Positions 26,159 to 35,678 of a stretch of DNA of 64,000 nt are shown in pieces (position 1 is the stretch's first letter; each line of letters opens with the position of its first letter). The notes under the pieces are model-generated. The model saw only the letters and a program-made list of their open reading frames with translations. It was not told the DNA's origin and did no database searches. The stretch spans positions 364,389 to 428,388 of the forward strand of contig DKPJ01000011.1 in NCBI GenBank assembly GCA_002480085.1, given 5' to 3'. The stretch comes from Enterobacteriaceae bacterium UBA7338 (lineage in GTDB: Bacteria > Pseudomonadota > Gammaproteobacteria > Enterobacterales > Enterobacteriaceae). A program made the translations under genes and the position numbers.

Positions 26159-29158
26159 TTATTCTACGTAGTAAGAGATGTTGCCATTAATATCGTTTGC
26201 TGGAAAATCAGCTACGCCAGACGCGACGTCGCCCCAAACAAAGAGGGAATTATCCGTTTTTAAGGCTGCGAAGGCTCTGGTATTACTATAAATAGCCGCT
26301 ACACTATCAAGGCCAGAAATATATGCATTCATTCCCCCCGTAGCTGAGTCGCCCCAGGTGATAACACGTCCCGATCGTGTTAATGCGGCAAAACTACTGC
26401 CGTTGGCGCTTAGAGAACAAATATCATTCAATAAATAGGCGACGGCGCTTGTATCTCCACCATAAGCGGCATTGCCCCATGCAATAACGGTCCCGTCAGC
26501 ACAAAGTGCGGCAAAAGCGCCATAGGTACTTTTTACATCGATAATATCGTTTCGCGATTTATACTGCTCAGGCAGGCTATTGCCATAGCTGCTGTTCCCC
26601 CAACATGCAAGACCGCCACTGGTAAGCATTGCCGTATAAGCAGACTCGGTAGCAATAAGTCGTGAGGCATTGTTGATAGTACTGACTTTGCTTGCATCGC
26701 CACCATAGTCGGTATCACCCCACGCTTTTATTGCACCATTTGCGATGACAGCGAAGGCGCGGCGGCTGGCGCAGCAATCATCGATGCCGCTGAGCGCACT
26801 TATTACTTGCGGTACAGTTCCTCCCGCTGTTTTGCTTCCCCAGCCGAAAACTTTTCCAGCCTGATTAATTACTGCAAACGCATTTTCATTGGCAATAATT
26901 GAACGAATGTCGCTCATTGCTGCAATATTGCTGGGGACAGATAAATCTATCGATTCGCCATCGTTTACACCCCATCCCCAGGTTTGAATATAGGGGTAGG
27001 TCACCGAACGCGCAGCATATGTTCCCCGGGACGCCTTAATATCCACTATGCTAAGGCTCGTCGCTATACTAAGAGGAACATCGCCCCCTTCACTTTCATC
27101 CCCCCAGGCAAAAACAGAGTAATCATTACGAATAGCTGCAAAAGAGTAGTATGAAGCATAAAGAGATTGCACATCGTAATTGATATCCTCAGAAAGCGTA
27201 TACCCACCCTTATCGGATACTCCCCATCCTACATAGCTGTCGTTGTTTAATTTTGCCGCAAACGCGCCTGTTGAAATATCTGTGTCGGTCCATACTCCGT
27301 TGCCAATAATATTTGCGACATTAAGCGTAAGGGTGTCGCCGTTAATATTGCTGACCTCGAGATATTGATCGGGATGCGTGTCAATGAAATAACTACTTAT
27401 GGCGTAATTCACGCTGTTTTGATAACGCCAGACCACGGATATTGGCCTAAGCGTTAGTGGATCGAGCGCGGCCAGGCAGCCTGTTTGAATCTGGCCCGCC
27501 CCGCGACTGCAACCGCGTGCGCCACGGATAACTGCAAATGATTTAGTGGTCGTTACTTGAATATTATACGATTTAGCGCTGCCGTTACTGATGCGTGCCA
27601 TTACCGTGGCGGTACCGACATCGCCCGTATCGGTCAGGGCAACGGTAGCTATGCCGCTGCTGTTAGTTAAAGAAGCGCTGGCGCTAAGGTTGCCGAGAGT
27701 CGTGTTCCACTCAACGGAGACGTTAGCAAGCGGCAAATTGGAAGCGGAATCGATAACAGTAGCTGAGAAAGTAGCTGTATCAACCCCGTTATTTTCAATA
27801 CTGGATTTGTCACTGGTCAGGCTACCGATCTCTGCCGTTGCGGGCAGAGAATCATCTGAAAGCACAACAAGCCAGGATCCATCAGACTGGAGGGTCGGGT
27901 CGCTAAAGCGCCAGTCACCAGGGATGCCAGCACCCGCAGTGATGACCGGGACGCCACCTGCAAGAGAGACGGAGAAAGAGCCGGAGATGGAGAGGTTAGC
28001 TGTACCATTGGCGTTCAAGGCGCCAGAACGTAATGAGAGGGTCTGTACGCTTCCTGTTGCAGGAATAACAGCCAGCAATCCGCTATGACCGCGCGTAACG
28101 GCTGAGTAAAAGGTAGATGGATAGCTTTGGGTTACGGCTATCACCTCATCTGTGGTACCGGTTGTGCTAAGGGTCACGTTTAATTGGACATCGGTATTGT
28201 CCAAAGCAAGGAGCTGCGCCGGAACGTGACCGGTAAAGAGAGTGGTAAAGTCTGGCGTATCCTCATTCATACGTACTAGCTGATAGCCGGTATAGTCGAA
28301 AGCTGTATCGATGGGGTTAAAAGAGGAGTAAAGCAGGACGGGCATATCAAAGAGTTTAACAGAGCGCCAGATCCAGCCAGAGCCAGGGTTGGCTTGCAAA
28401 GATTGATGTGGGCTAAGGATCTGACTGGTACCACTATATCCGGAGCCGGAAAAAAGGGTGCCGATATCAGTGGCCTGGCCTGGCGAAAGTGTCACAAGCC
28501 AGGAGCCGTCAGCCTGAAGCGTCGGATCGCTGAAGGTCCAGCCGTCTGGAAGCCCGGAGACAGAAGAGAAGGTCAGCGTATCGTTGTTATAGATAAGCAT
28601 GACCGAGCCGGAGTCGGACCAGGTCACCGTGCCGGACGCCTCGTCCAGCGCGCCGATTATCAGTGAAGCGAGGGTAGATGCACCATTAATATTCTGAATA
28701 AAAGCGAGTGCGCCTGGATTTGCAAACGAAACGAAAGTTGTCACGCTGGTGGCAGAGCCTGGCACCAGGGAGGAAGAGGAAAAGCAGTTTTGCGCAATGA
28801 ACTCTCCACTTAGCTGTACAAAGACCGGTACTGCGAGGGTGGCATCAATGCCGAGAAACTGCACCGGGTATTGAGGGGTGGGAAAGACGGACGAAATATC
28901 AGGAATACTAGCGGTGATGTACTGCTCCAGATGGTTGGTATAGACGAAATTCGGGTTGCCGGTGTCAACGCCGCTCCACAAGAATGTGAACATATTATCG
29001 GAGCCGGGAACAGAGACAGACTGTTCGGCCCATGAGGTTGTGGACGTGGCAACAATACCCGTTTGCCCGTGCACAACGCGTTGTGCAGTACCCGCGTAGT
29101 TGGGCAGCGAGTAGAAAACCAATGAGGAAGCCTGAACGCCATTTATAGATGGTTCCAT
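26159..29158 (-). CDS. Large modular protein: N-terminal repeats, Ig-like domain, RCC1-like propeller
   Basis: 999 aa, start ATG 29158 with AAGGAG upstream, no signal peptide. N-terminal part has beta-gamma-crystallin-like stretches (FYSLPNYAG near 15; SGYSGTSQ near 240) and an internal duplication (DPTLQADGSWLVTLS at about 210, DPTLQSDGSWLVVLS at about 420). A Big_1 Ig-like domain spans about 442-538. From 540 to the end are nine or ten repeats of about 45-50 aa with FAA(x)n-WG core (AFAVIANGAIKAWGD, AFAALCADGTVIAWGN), the RCC1/propeller pattern. Likely a surface or secreted protein exported by an unclear route. Function unknown. Confidence 0.8.
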   Translation of the reverse strand: MEPSINGVQASSLVFYSLPNYAGTAQRVVHGQTGIVATSTTSWAEQSVSVPGSDNMFTFLWSGVDTGNPNFVYTNHLEQYITASIPDISSVFPTPQYPVQFLGIDATLAVPVFVQLSGEFIAQNCFSSSSLVPGSATSVTTFVSFANPGALAFIQNINGASTLASLIIGALDEASGTVTWSDSGSVMLIYNNDTLTFSSVSGLPDGWTFSDPTLQADGSWLVTLSPGQATDIGTLFSGSGYSGTSQILSPHQSLQANPGSGWIWRSVKLFDMPVLLYSSFNPIDTAFDYTGYQLVRMNEDTPDFTTLFTGHVPAQLLALDNTDVQLNVTLSTTGTTDEVIAVTQSYPSTFYSAVTRGHSGLLAVIPATGSVQTLSLRSGALNANGTANLSISGSFSVSLAGGVPVITAGAGIPGDWRFSDPTLQSDGSWLVVLSDDSLPATAEIGSLTSDKSSIENNGVDTATFSATVIDSASNLPLANVSVEWNTTLGNLSASASLTNSSGIATVALTDTGDVGTATVMARISNGSAKSYNIQVTTTKSFAVIRGARGCSRGAGQIQTGCLAALDPLTLRPISVVWRYQNSVNYAISSYFIDTHPDQYLEVSNINGDTLTLNVANIIGNGVWTDTDISTGAFAAKLNNDSYVGWGVSDKGGYTLSEDINYDVQSLYASYYSFAAIRNDYSVFAWGDESEGGDVPLSIATSLSIVDIKASRGTYAARSVTYPYIQTWGWGVNDGESIDLSVPSNIAAMSDIRSIIANENAFAVINQAGKVFGWGSKTAGGTVPQVISALSGIDDCCASRRAFAVIANGAIKAWGDTDYGGDASKVSTINNASRLIATESAYTAMLTSGGLACWGNSSYGNSLPEQYKSRNDIIDVKSTYGAFAALCADGTVIAWGNAAYGGDTSAVAYLLNDICSLSANGSSFAALTRSGRVITWGDSATGGMNAYISGLDSVAAIYSNTRAFAALKTDNSLFVWGDVASGVADFPANDINGNISYYVE

Positions 29159-29345
29159 GATAAAACTCCTTAAACAGAAAATAAAATGAGAGAACCCTCA
29201 AGTGCAAAGAGACTGTAGCGTCAAGGGGGAGACGCATTGTGCAAATAAAGCGGATAAGAGGGTAAAATATGAAAATAAAAAGTCCGGATGTTGCGCAAGC
29301 ATTACTTTTGCATAAAGCACTGAAATAACGCCTGAATTTCAGGTC

Positions 29346-29591
29346 TTATTCACTTTGCATTGCGGGGGGGTAAATATCGGGAATAGGTTCGTATGCACCA
29401 CCATCGTCAAATAGATTTGCGGTCCAGCCCGAGCCTGAAATAAAGGTTGTGGCATTTTGTTGAATATAACTACTAGTGACTGTATATGCGGTATCACTTA
29501 GATGGAAGGAGGAGGTATCTGTCAAGTAAAGGGTCGTGGTAGGGGATCCTGGACGATAACCGCTCAGTGGCTGCGTATAAAATCTGAACAC
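29346..29591 (-). pseudogene. Possible remnant or small relative of the RCC1-like gene
   Basis: 81 codons opening with GTG, no clear ribosome site, about 190 bases upstream of the 999-aa gene on the same strand. FYTQPLSGYRPGS and SGSGWTANLFDDG recall FYSLPNYAGTA and GSGWIWRSVKLFD of that protein, so it may be a decayed copy of its N-terminal repeat. It could also be a real short protein. Confidence is low. Confidence 0.3.
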
Positions 29592-29810
29592 ATTTTTGAT
29601 GGCACAGGCAACCAGCGACGTAGGAAAGGATCGGCAGAGGCAATGAAACCGTAACGGCTGGGAGAGCGTAGGTTGCGCAAATAAAGCAGCAAAATGAGGA
29701 AAATAGAAAAGAGTATGCTTTTAATTGCACATTGTTGATGTGTTTCAGTGAATTTACCCCGCTGATGGCATGTAGAGTGCGAGATGGCTTTTTTTTATGA
29801 GGGTAATAAA

Positions 29811-30464
29811 GTGAAAATTGTGACGGTTTTACGCAGTGGAGGGGAGTACACCGCTGAACATGTCCGCTGGTTTGATAAACAACTCCATTCACGCTATGAG
29901 CATATTTGTTTAACAGATATGAAAGTAGAGGGCTTAAGGAATCTGGCACTGAAAACTGACTGGCCTGGCTGGTTCGCTAAACTGGAGCTTTTTGATCCGG
30001 ACCTGCTTAAAGATGATATTTTCTATATCGATCTGGATACGGTTGTCGTGGGCAATTTCGATCATATGCTTAAAGATCATAGCCTGGCGGCGCTAAGAGA
30101 TTTCTATTTCCCTGAGTATGCCGCCTCCGGCATCATGCGTATTCCCCATGCAGCCAAGCCCGCTATTTGGCAGGCGCTCAGGTTGATGTCGAAAGATGAA
30201 TTGATAAACTATAAAGGAGATGGGGAGCTGCTACGCAATATTGTAGGCTTTGATTTCCTGCAGGAGCAATATCCGGATGAAATTATTAGCTATAAAGCAC
30301 ATATTGCGGGGAGTCGAATGGCCGGATATAGCCCAAGGTTTTCGCATGGCAACGGGGCGCTACCGGCGGCAGCAAAAATCGTCTGCTTCCATGGCAGGCC
30401 CAGACCCTGGAGCCTGAGCCTGCCGTGGATAGCACCTCTAGCTTCTCCGATACCACGCCTCTAA
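29811..30464 (+). CDS. Putative glycosyltransferase
   Basis: 217 aa from GTG 29811 (GAGGG seven bases upstream; MKIVTVLRSGGEY). A DxD-like motif in FYIDLDTVVVGNFD (near residue 72) and the general layout suggest a small GT-A fold, family-8-like transferase. No membrane segment or signal, so it acts in the cytosol. It converges with, and overlaps by 27 bases, the minus-strand gene at 30438. Its place inside a surface-protein island suggests it may decorate one of the neighbours; that is inference. Confidence 0.65.
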   Translation: MKIVTVLRSGGEYTAEHVRWFDKQLHSRYEHICLTDMKVEGLRNLALKTDWPGWFAKLELFDPDLLKDDIFYIDLDTVVVGNFDHMLKDHSLAALRDFYFPEYAASGIMRIPHAAKPAIWQALRLMSKDELINYKGDGELLRNIVGFDFLQEQYPDEIISYKAHIAGSRMAGYSPRFSHGNGALPAAAKIVCFHGRPRPWSLSLPWIAPLASPIPRL

Positions 30465-31067
30465 CGACAGTTGAGGAATGCCTGTCAGCTGTCCGCAGCT
30501 GACAACCGCTATCTGTGGGCGGGCGCTGGCAAAAAGCAGCGGCAGGTGGGAGAAGTTATTTGACATACCGCCTTCAATCCGGGGCTGATGGGTTGCATCG
30601 ACCCCGATAAGCGCAACCTCCTTAAACCCCAGGTGGTAAGCCAGTCCGAGTGCGCCATAGGCGCTGTTGCCTGAGTGAATGACAGTTTTATCTTCTGACA
30701 AGCCGCATACTGCAGACCAGCGCCATAGCCACCACTCTGGGGACCCTTTTTCCTGTGGCTCCTGGCCTCGTTGAGCCAGCCGGTGATAAGTGATGACCCC
30801 AGCAATCGGGCTTTTTAAGCCCGCGGCATGGTAGGTGACGCCATCCCGTCTGTTACGCAAACGAGCAATATTATCGGCAGAGGGATCGAGGGTAAAAAAG
30901 TGGTCTGCGCGAGGAAGCCATTCAATAGCGCCGTTGACCGCAATGATAGTTACGCCTGGCGGGGGAGTGAAGTTCTTAGCCGACGGGCCTGATGCAACAA
31001 TAATTGCTCTGGTTGAGGTTGATAAACGATGTATCACTTGTATGCTCCACAATAAACGGATATTCAT
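30438..31067 (-). CDS. Small sugar/phosphate transferase-like protein (GPSA motif)
   Basis: 209 aa. N-terminal Rossmann-like motif AIIVASGPSAKNF, then TIIAVNGAIEWLPRADHFF and LGFKEVALIGVDATHQ. These match a family of small proteins with the same motif order (MptE/DUF115-like, related to phage 'norphogenetic' proteins and CstII-type transferases). A second member is at 35118, on the other side of the invasin gene. Ribosome site is weak. Exact reaction unknown; a sugar-nucleotide or pyrophosphate transfer is plausible. Confidence 0.65.
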   Translation of the reverse strand: MNIRLLWSIQVIHRLSTSTRAIIVASGPSAKNFTPPPGVTIIAVNGAIEWLPRADHFFTLDPSADNIARLRNRRDGVTYHAAGLKSPIAGVITYHRLAQRGQEPQEKGSPEWWLWRWSAVCGLSEDKTVIHSGNSAYGALGLAYHLGFKEVALIGVDATHQPRIEGGMSNNFSHLPLLFASARPQIAVVSCGQLTGIPQLSLEAWYRRS

Positions 31068-31546
31068 TCTTCTAATGAATATTTAGACTCTGCGCCAAGG
31101 TTATGAGAAATCGGCTAAAGTAAACCTGTTAATCGCATATGTTAAATGATGTGATAAGGCCATCGCGAATAATTAAACTTCTCAATAAAAAGAGGTGCGC
31201 GGTTTTTGCCTTCGGATAGCTTTTTTTTAGTCAGATACGGCATTTTTGCCGAGGGGTTTAGCCCCTCTGCTTTAACAGTTGTGAAGAATTTTCTGAAGCA
31301 ATAGCATGAGTCAATTTTTTTTACTGTCTCATAAAGGATGTGTAGGTGAGGTTAAAGGAAAAATGAATTTCTGCTACGATCTCTATTTCGCGAAAGGGTC
31401 AGGTATTTATCTGAACAATCCTTTTAACGAAAGCACTAAAATTTAATTTATATGCCATAAAAGCATTTCGAGCGGTTAATGGATTTTTCGTAGTTCAAAA
31501 AAATGGCAGCGCTATATTATTGCGCTGCCTAAAAATGGGTACCTAT
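31068..31546. promoter_or_regulatory. AT-rich control region of the inverse autotransporter gene
   Basis: About 480 bases without a gene, clearly more AT-rich than the flanks. It contains a GAGGGG/CCCCTC hairpin (31251-31267), several T-runs, and a strong hairpin directly before the invasin start (31505-31529). The composition suits H-NS silencing of an acquired adhesin; that is inference. Confidence 0.5.
31505..31529 (+). promoter_or_regulatory. Hairpin directly upstream of the invasin start
   Basis: Perfect 8-bp stem GGCAGCGC / GCGCTGCC with a 9-base AT loop, ending 5 bases before ATG 31535 and 17 bases before ATG 31547. No T-run follows. If transcribed, it would sit in the ribosome-binding region and may control translation. 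Confidence 0.5.
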
Positions 31547-34500
31547 ATGAGTGAGAAGACGTTATTTTCTAAGTTAAGAAGAAAGCGCGCCTTTATCGGC
31601 GTGGTATGGCTACAGGCTATATTACAGGCGGCAATGCCTTTGGTCTCAATAGCCAGTATTAATGCCCATGCCGAAACGCAGGCGGCAACGGCGCCCGCAT
31701 CGCCGTTTTCCGTAGACCGGGGATCCGCACCGGCATCCCTTCCTGGTAGCACCAATTTCAGCACGGTTGCCAGCGCCCTCTCTTCAACAGGGACATCGGG
31801 TTTAACAGGTGCAGCCACTTCCGCTGCAACAGGCTACGCCGCCTCTTCCGTGCAAGAGTGGCTGAGTCAGTTTGGTACAGCCCGGGTCCAGCTAAACGTT
31901 GATGACAACGGCAACTGGGATGACAGCGCTTTTGACTTCCTGGCGCCGCTGTATGATAACCAAAAGTCAGTGCTGTTTTCACAGATTGGCTTACGTAGCC
32001 CGGACGATCGCCTGACCGGTAATATGGGGTTTGGCGTTCGTACCTTCTATTTAAAAGACTGGATGCTGGGTGGAAACGTCTTCTTTGACGATGACTTTAC
32101 CGGTAAAAACCGGCGCGTCAGCTTTGGTTCAGAAGCCTGGACAGACTATCTGAAGCTGGCTGGCAACGTCTACATGGGGACGACTGACTGGCACACGTCC
32201 CGCGATTTCGATGACTATAACGAAAAACCTGCGGATGGGTTTGATGTCAGGGCGGAAGGCTATCTGCCTGCGTACCCCCAGCTTGGCGTCAAGGCCATGT
32301 ACGAGCAGTACTATGGCGATGATGTTGCCCTCTTCGATACCGATCATCTGCAAAGTAACCCGTCGGCAGTCACCCTGGGCATTAACTATACGCCCGTGCC
32401 GCTCATTACCGCTGGGGTAGACTATAAGCGCGGCCAGGATTCGATGGACGAAACCCGCTTCAGCCTGAATTTCCGCTATGCGCTTGGTCAGTCTCTTGAG
32501 TCACAGCTCTCCTTTGATCAGGTGGCGTTCCGTCGCAGCCTTGCAGGCAGCCGTTACGATCTTGTCGATCGTAACAATGAAATTGTGTTGCAGTATAAGA
32601 AGAAACAGCAGACGGCGGTCCTGTCCGATCTCTCCATTTATCCTGCTGTAGACGGCAGCCCGGCAGATGGTATAACGGCGAATACCGTTACGGTTCAGGC
32701 GGTTGACAGTAACCATAAACCCCTCAGCAATGTAGCAATCGCCTGGAGCATCACAGGGCAGGGTAAACTCAGCGTTACATCAGGGATCACCGATGCTAAC
32801 GGCAATGCATCCGTCAATGTGACCGATATGACGGCCGAACAAATTAGCGTCACTGCAACCGCGGGTTCCATCGCCCGCAGCACAACCTCGACCTTTGTTC
32901 AGTCCGTTTCCTCGCTCAATCTTAAGTTAACCAAAAACAACAGCCAGGCTGACGGCCAGGATCAAAATGCTGGCCAGGTTACCGTTGAAGATGCAAACAA
33001 AAAGCCTATGGCCGGCGTTGCCATCAGCTGGAAAGTGGATAACGGTGCTAACATTGCCAGCAGCGATGCCACGACCAACAGCAGCGGGCAGGCAAGCGTA
33101 CACTTTACCAGCTCGCAGGCGGGTGCCGTTAATCTCACCGCCACGGCGGCTGGTAAAACAGAATCGGTCGGCTCTACCTTCCAGTCCGCAGGCGTTTCTG
33201 TCCTGAAAGTTACGATGAGCAAGAATAATGCGCCAGCGGATGGCGTAAGTACCAACGTCGCCCAGGCCCAGGCCGTGGACGACCATGGCAATCTTCTTGC
33301 CGGGAAAAGCATCACCTGGAGTCTGGGAAGCGGTAGCGCGGAGGCCACCACGCCCATGACCAGCATCACGGATCAGAACGGTATCGCTACGCTAACGCTA
33401 ACGGATAAGGTTGCAGAGAGCCAGGCGGTAACGGCAAGCGCGGACGGGGTCAGTGGTCAGACGCAGGCGGTATTCAGCGCTGTTGCGGTCTCTGGCCTGA
33501 ACGTGACCGTGACTGCAAACAATGCGCCTGCCGATAGTTCATCCACCAACGCCGTTCAGGCAGTGGTTACGGATGCTCAGGGCAATCCGATGTCCGGGGT
33601 CAGTCTGACATGGAGCTTAGGCAGCAGCCACGCCAGCGCCACGACGCCGCTGTCGGTAACGACGGATGCTAACGGCATCGCCAGCCTCAGTCTGACCGAC
33701 ACCGTAGCGGAAACCGTGACGGTTAACGCCAGCGCCGGTGGTCAGCAGGGTAGCGCCAGCGTGACCTTTACCCAGGCGGACGTAAAAGGTATTGACGTCA
33801 GCGTTATTACAAACAATGCGCCTAACGATGGTTCATCGACTAACGACGTTCAGGCTGTGGTGACCGATTCTAAAGGTAACCTTATGTCCGGGGTCAGTGT
33901 GGTCTGGAGCTTAGGCAGCAGTCACGCCAGCGCCACGACGCCGCTCTCGGTTACTACCGACGCTAACGGGGTGGCTAAGCTCAGCCTGACCGACACCGTG
34001 GCGGAAACCGTGCCGGTTAAGGCCAGCGCAGGGGGTATGGAGGGCAATGTCAGCGTAACCTTTACCCAGGTTAATGTGAACAGCATTACCGTAGCGATGA
34101 CCACCAATAGCGCTCCCGCAGATGGCCAAACGGAGGATATCGCCCAGGCACAGGTTTTCGATGATAAAGGGCAGCCGATGCAGGGCGTCAGTATGACCTG
34201 GAGCGTAAGCGGTAATGCGAAAGCGACCTCGTCCCTTACCGCTGTGACCGATGCGAACGGCTATGTAACGTTGAACGTCGTTGATACCACCGTTGAGTCT
34301 GTGACCTTAACGGCCAGCGCAGGGGGTAAATCGGGTCAGGCCTTTGCCGTATTCACCGAGGTGCCTGCAGGTAACGTCGCCGTCACCATGTTAACCAACG
34401 GGGCAATGGCCGACGGCAAAGCAACCGACGAAGCGCAGGCGGTAGTCACGGACAAAGCCGGTGCGCCGATGCCAAACGTGCAGGTGATCTGGTCAATTAG

Positions 34501-35056
34501 CGCGGGCAATGCCGTGCCCAAGACATCGCTGACCGGCACTACGGATGAAAATGGTATAGCCAAACTCTCTTTTGTTGACACCACGGCGGAGTCGTTAACC
34601 ATCACCGCATCCGCTGGCGGTAAATCAGGGCAGACCACGGCCTCGTTTATTGAGGCTAGCTTTGGCCCGGTGACCATCGAATACCCAAATGTTCATTACA
34701 ACGGTATCAACCATACCACAGTTACTGGCGGGCTACTCATTAGGATGAAAGCCTGGCCAGGAATGGCGGTTGGTGATCAAGCCACGGTCCATTTTGTGAT
34801 TAAGGGTCAAATGGCTCCGGAATCAAAACTGCAGGTACTACCGGATTACACCTCTGCGGTACATACGGTCACAGCAGATGAAGTCGGCTCAGATATTGAC
34901 TTTACGGTACCTCAGGATCTCGTGGATGGTTTACAGCCGCTTGAGGGGCACGAGAATAGTCTGATATCTACTGCAACGGGAACGGTAGTGCGCCCAACTA
35001 CAGGAGAGACGGTTACGTCTGCCCCTGTAGTAGAGTTTGTAGATACTCAAGCCTGA
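31547..35056 (+). CDS. Inverse autotransporter adhesin (intimin/invasin family)
   Basis: About 1169 aa from ATG 31547 (MSEKTLFSKLRRKRAF); ATG 31535 gives four more residues. Long type Vc-style signal sequence (about 1-45, ending NAHAE), a linker, an inverse autotransporter beta-barrel (about 95-335: LNVDDNGNWDDSAFDFLAPL, NVFFDDDFTG, RYDLVDRNNEIVLQYKKK), then seven Big_1 Ig-like domains of about 98-100 aa and a C-terminal domain of about 130 aa. No LysM domain is evident. The barrel anchors the C-terminal passenger outside the cell, as in intimin and invasin. A rho-independent terminator follows. Neighbouring genes share its Ig-type modules. Confidence 0.92.
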   Translation: MSEKTLFSKLRRKRAFIGVVWLQAILQAAMPLVSIASINAHAETQAATAPASPFSVDRGSAPASLPGSTNFSTVASALSSTGTSGLTGAATSAATGYAASSVQEWLSQFGTARVQLNVDDNGNWDDSAFDFLAPLYDNQKSVLFSQIGLRSPDDRLTGNMGFGVRTFYLKDWMLGGNVFFDDDFTGKNRRVSFGSEAWTDYLKLAGNVYMGTTDWHTSRDFDDYNEKPADGFDVRAEGYLPAYPQLGVKAMYEQYYGDDVALFDTDHLQSNPSAVTLGINYTPVPLITAGVDYKRGQDSMDETRFSLNFRYALGQSLESQLSFDQVAFRRSLAGSRYDLVDRNNEIVLQYKKKQQTAVLSDLSIYPAVDGSPADGITANTVTVQAVDSNHKPLSNVAIAWSITGQGKLSVTSGITDANGNASVNVTDMTAEQISVTATAGSIARSTTSTFVQSVSSLNLKLTKNNSQADGQDQNAGQVTVEDANKKPMAGVAISWKVDNGANIASSDATTNSSGQASVHFTSSQAGAVNLTATAAGKTESVGSTFQSAGVSVLKVTMSKNNAPADGVSTNVAQAQAVDDHGNLLAGKSITWSLGSGSAEATTPMTSITDQNGIATLTLTDKVAESQAVTASADGVSGQTQAVFSAVAVSGLNVTVTANNAPADSSSTNAVQAVVTDAQGNPMSGVSLTWSLGSSHASATTPLSVTTDANGIASLSLTDTVAETVTVNASAGGQQGSASVTFTQADVKGIDVSVITNNAPNDGSSTNDVQAVVTDSKGNLMSGVSVVWSLGSSHASATTPLSVTTDANGVAKLSLTDTVAETVPVKASAGGMEGNVSVTFTQVNVNSITVAMTTNSAPADGQTEDIAQAQVFDDKGQPMQGVSMTWSVSGNAKATSSLTAVTDANGYVTLNVVDTTVESVTLTASAGGKSGQAFAVFTEVPAGNVAVTMLTNGAMADGKATDEAQAVVTDKAGAPMPNVQVIWSISAGNAVPKTSLTGTTDENGIAKLSFVDTTAESLTITASAGGKSGQTTASFIEASFGPVTIEYPNVHYNGINHTTVTGGLLIRMKAWPGMAVGDQATVHFVIKGQMAPESKLQVLPDYTSAVHTVTADEVGSDIDFTVPQDLVDGLQPLEGHENSLISTATGTVVRPTTGETVTSAPVVEFVDTQA
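32620..34665 (+). repeat. Seven tandem Ig-like (Big_1) repeats in the invasin gene
   Basis: Seven consecutive repeats of about 295-300 bp. The fourth and fifth are the most alike: nearly the same 40-base block starts at 33609 and 33909, exactly 300 bp apart. This in-frame periodicity allows repeat number to change by recombination. Confidence 0.85.
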
Positions 35057-35070
35057 TTTGTGGTCTTTCC

Positions 35071-35099
35071 AAAAAGCAGCCCGACGGGGCTGCTTTTTT
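35071..35099 (+). terminator. Terminator of invasin gene
   Basis: Stem GCAGCCC / GGGCTGC flanked by AAAAA and TTTTTT, 15 bases after the stop codon. Confidence 0.88.
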
Positions 35100-35117
35100 C
35101 TGATTGGACAATAATCT

Positions 35118-35675
35118 ATGACACTAAATAAAACTATTGCCGTATGCGCATCTGGCCCTTCGCTAGTTCGAGAGGACTGTGAGGCGGTTATTCGCGCTGG
35201 CGTTCCTGTTATTGCAGTCAACTCAACATGGCAGTTGGTACCAGAATGTACGTATATCTACGCTGCCGATCGTCGCTGGTGGCAGAAGAACGTGACCCAT
35301 TTACCAGCAGGCCCGCAGCGCTGGACCTGCAGCAAACCGGCCAGCGCGGAATTTAACCTGAACTATTTCGAGCCTGATTATCGCGGATCGTTTAATTCCG
35401 GCCTGCGGGCGATTCTCTTTGCCCGCTACTGCGGGGCCAGCAATATCATTCTATTGGGGTTCGACTGCTCCATTGCCTCCGGGAGCCACTGGCACGGTGA
35501 CCATACCGACCTTGGCAATCCTAATCAGGACGCGATAAAAATATGGCAGAGCGATTTTATCTGGCTGGCAGGCTTTCTTGCTAATAGCGTTAAGGTGGTT
35601 AACTGTAGCCGGGAGACGGCGCTGACCTGCTTTACCCGCGCTCCACTCAGTGAAGCGCTGGTTAATAGCAGTTAA
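35118..35675 (+). CDS. Small sugar/phosphate transferase-like protein (GPSL motif)
   Basis: 185 aa. Same motif order as the gene at 30438: TIAVCASGPSLVREDCE, then PVIAVNSTWQLVPECTYIYA and NIILLGFDCS. The family is common in phages (norphogenetic-type) and in glycan loci. No membrane segment. It follows the invasin terminator by 18 bases and ends 3 bases before the convergent modular gene. A role in modifying a surface protein or glycan is possible but unproven. Confidence 0.7.
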   Translation: MTLNKTIAVCASGPSLVREDCEAVIRAGVPVIAVNSTWQLVPECTYIYAADRRWWQKNVTHLPAGPQRWTCSKPASAEFNLNYFEPDYRGSFNSGLRAILFARYCGASNIILLGFDCSIASGSHWHGDHTDLGNPNQDAIKIWQSDFIWLAGFLANSVKVVNCSRETALTCFTRAPLSEALVNSS

Positions 35676-35678
35676 ATA

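Noticed and set aside
31251..31267. GAGGGG/CCCCTC hairpin in the invasin upstream region as a terminator
   Set aside because: Only 6 bp of stem and no T-run on either strand.
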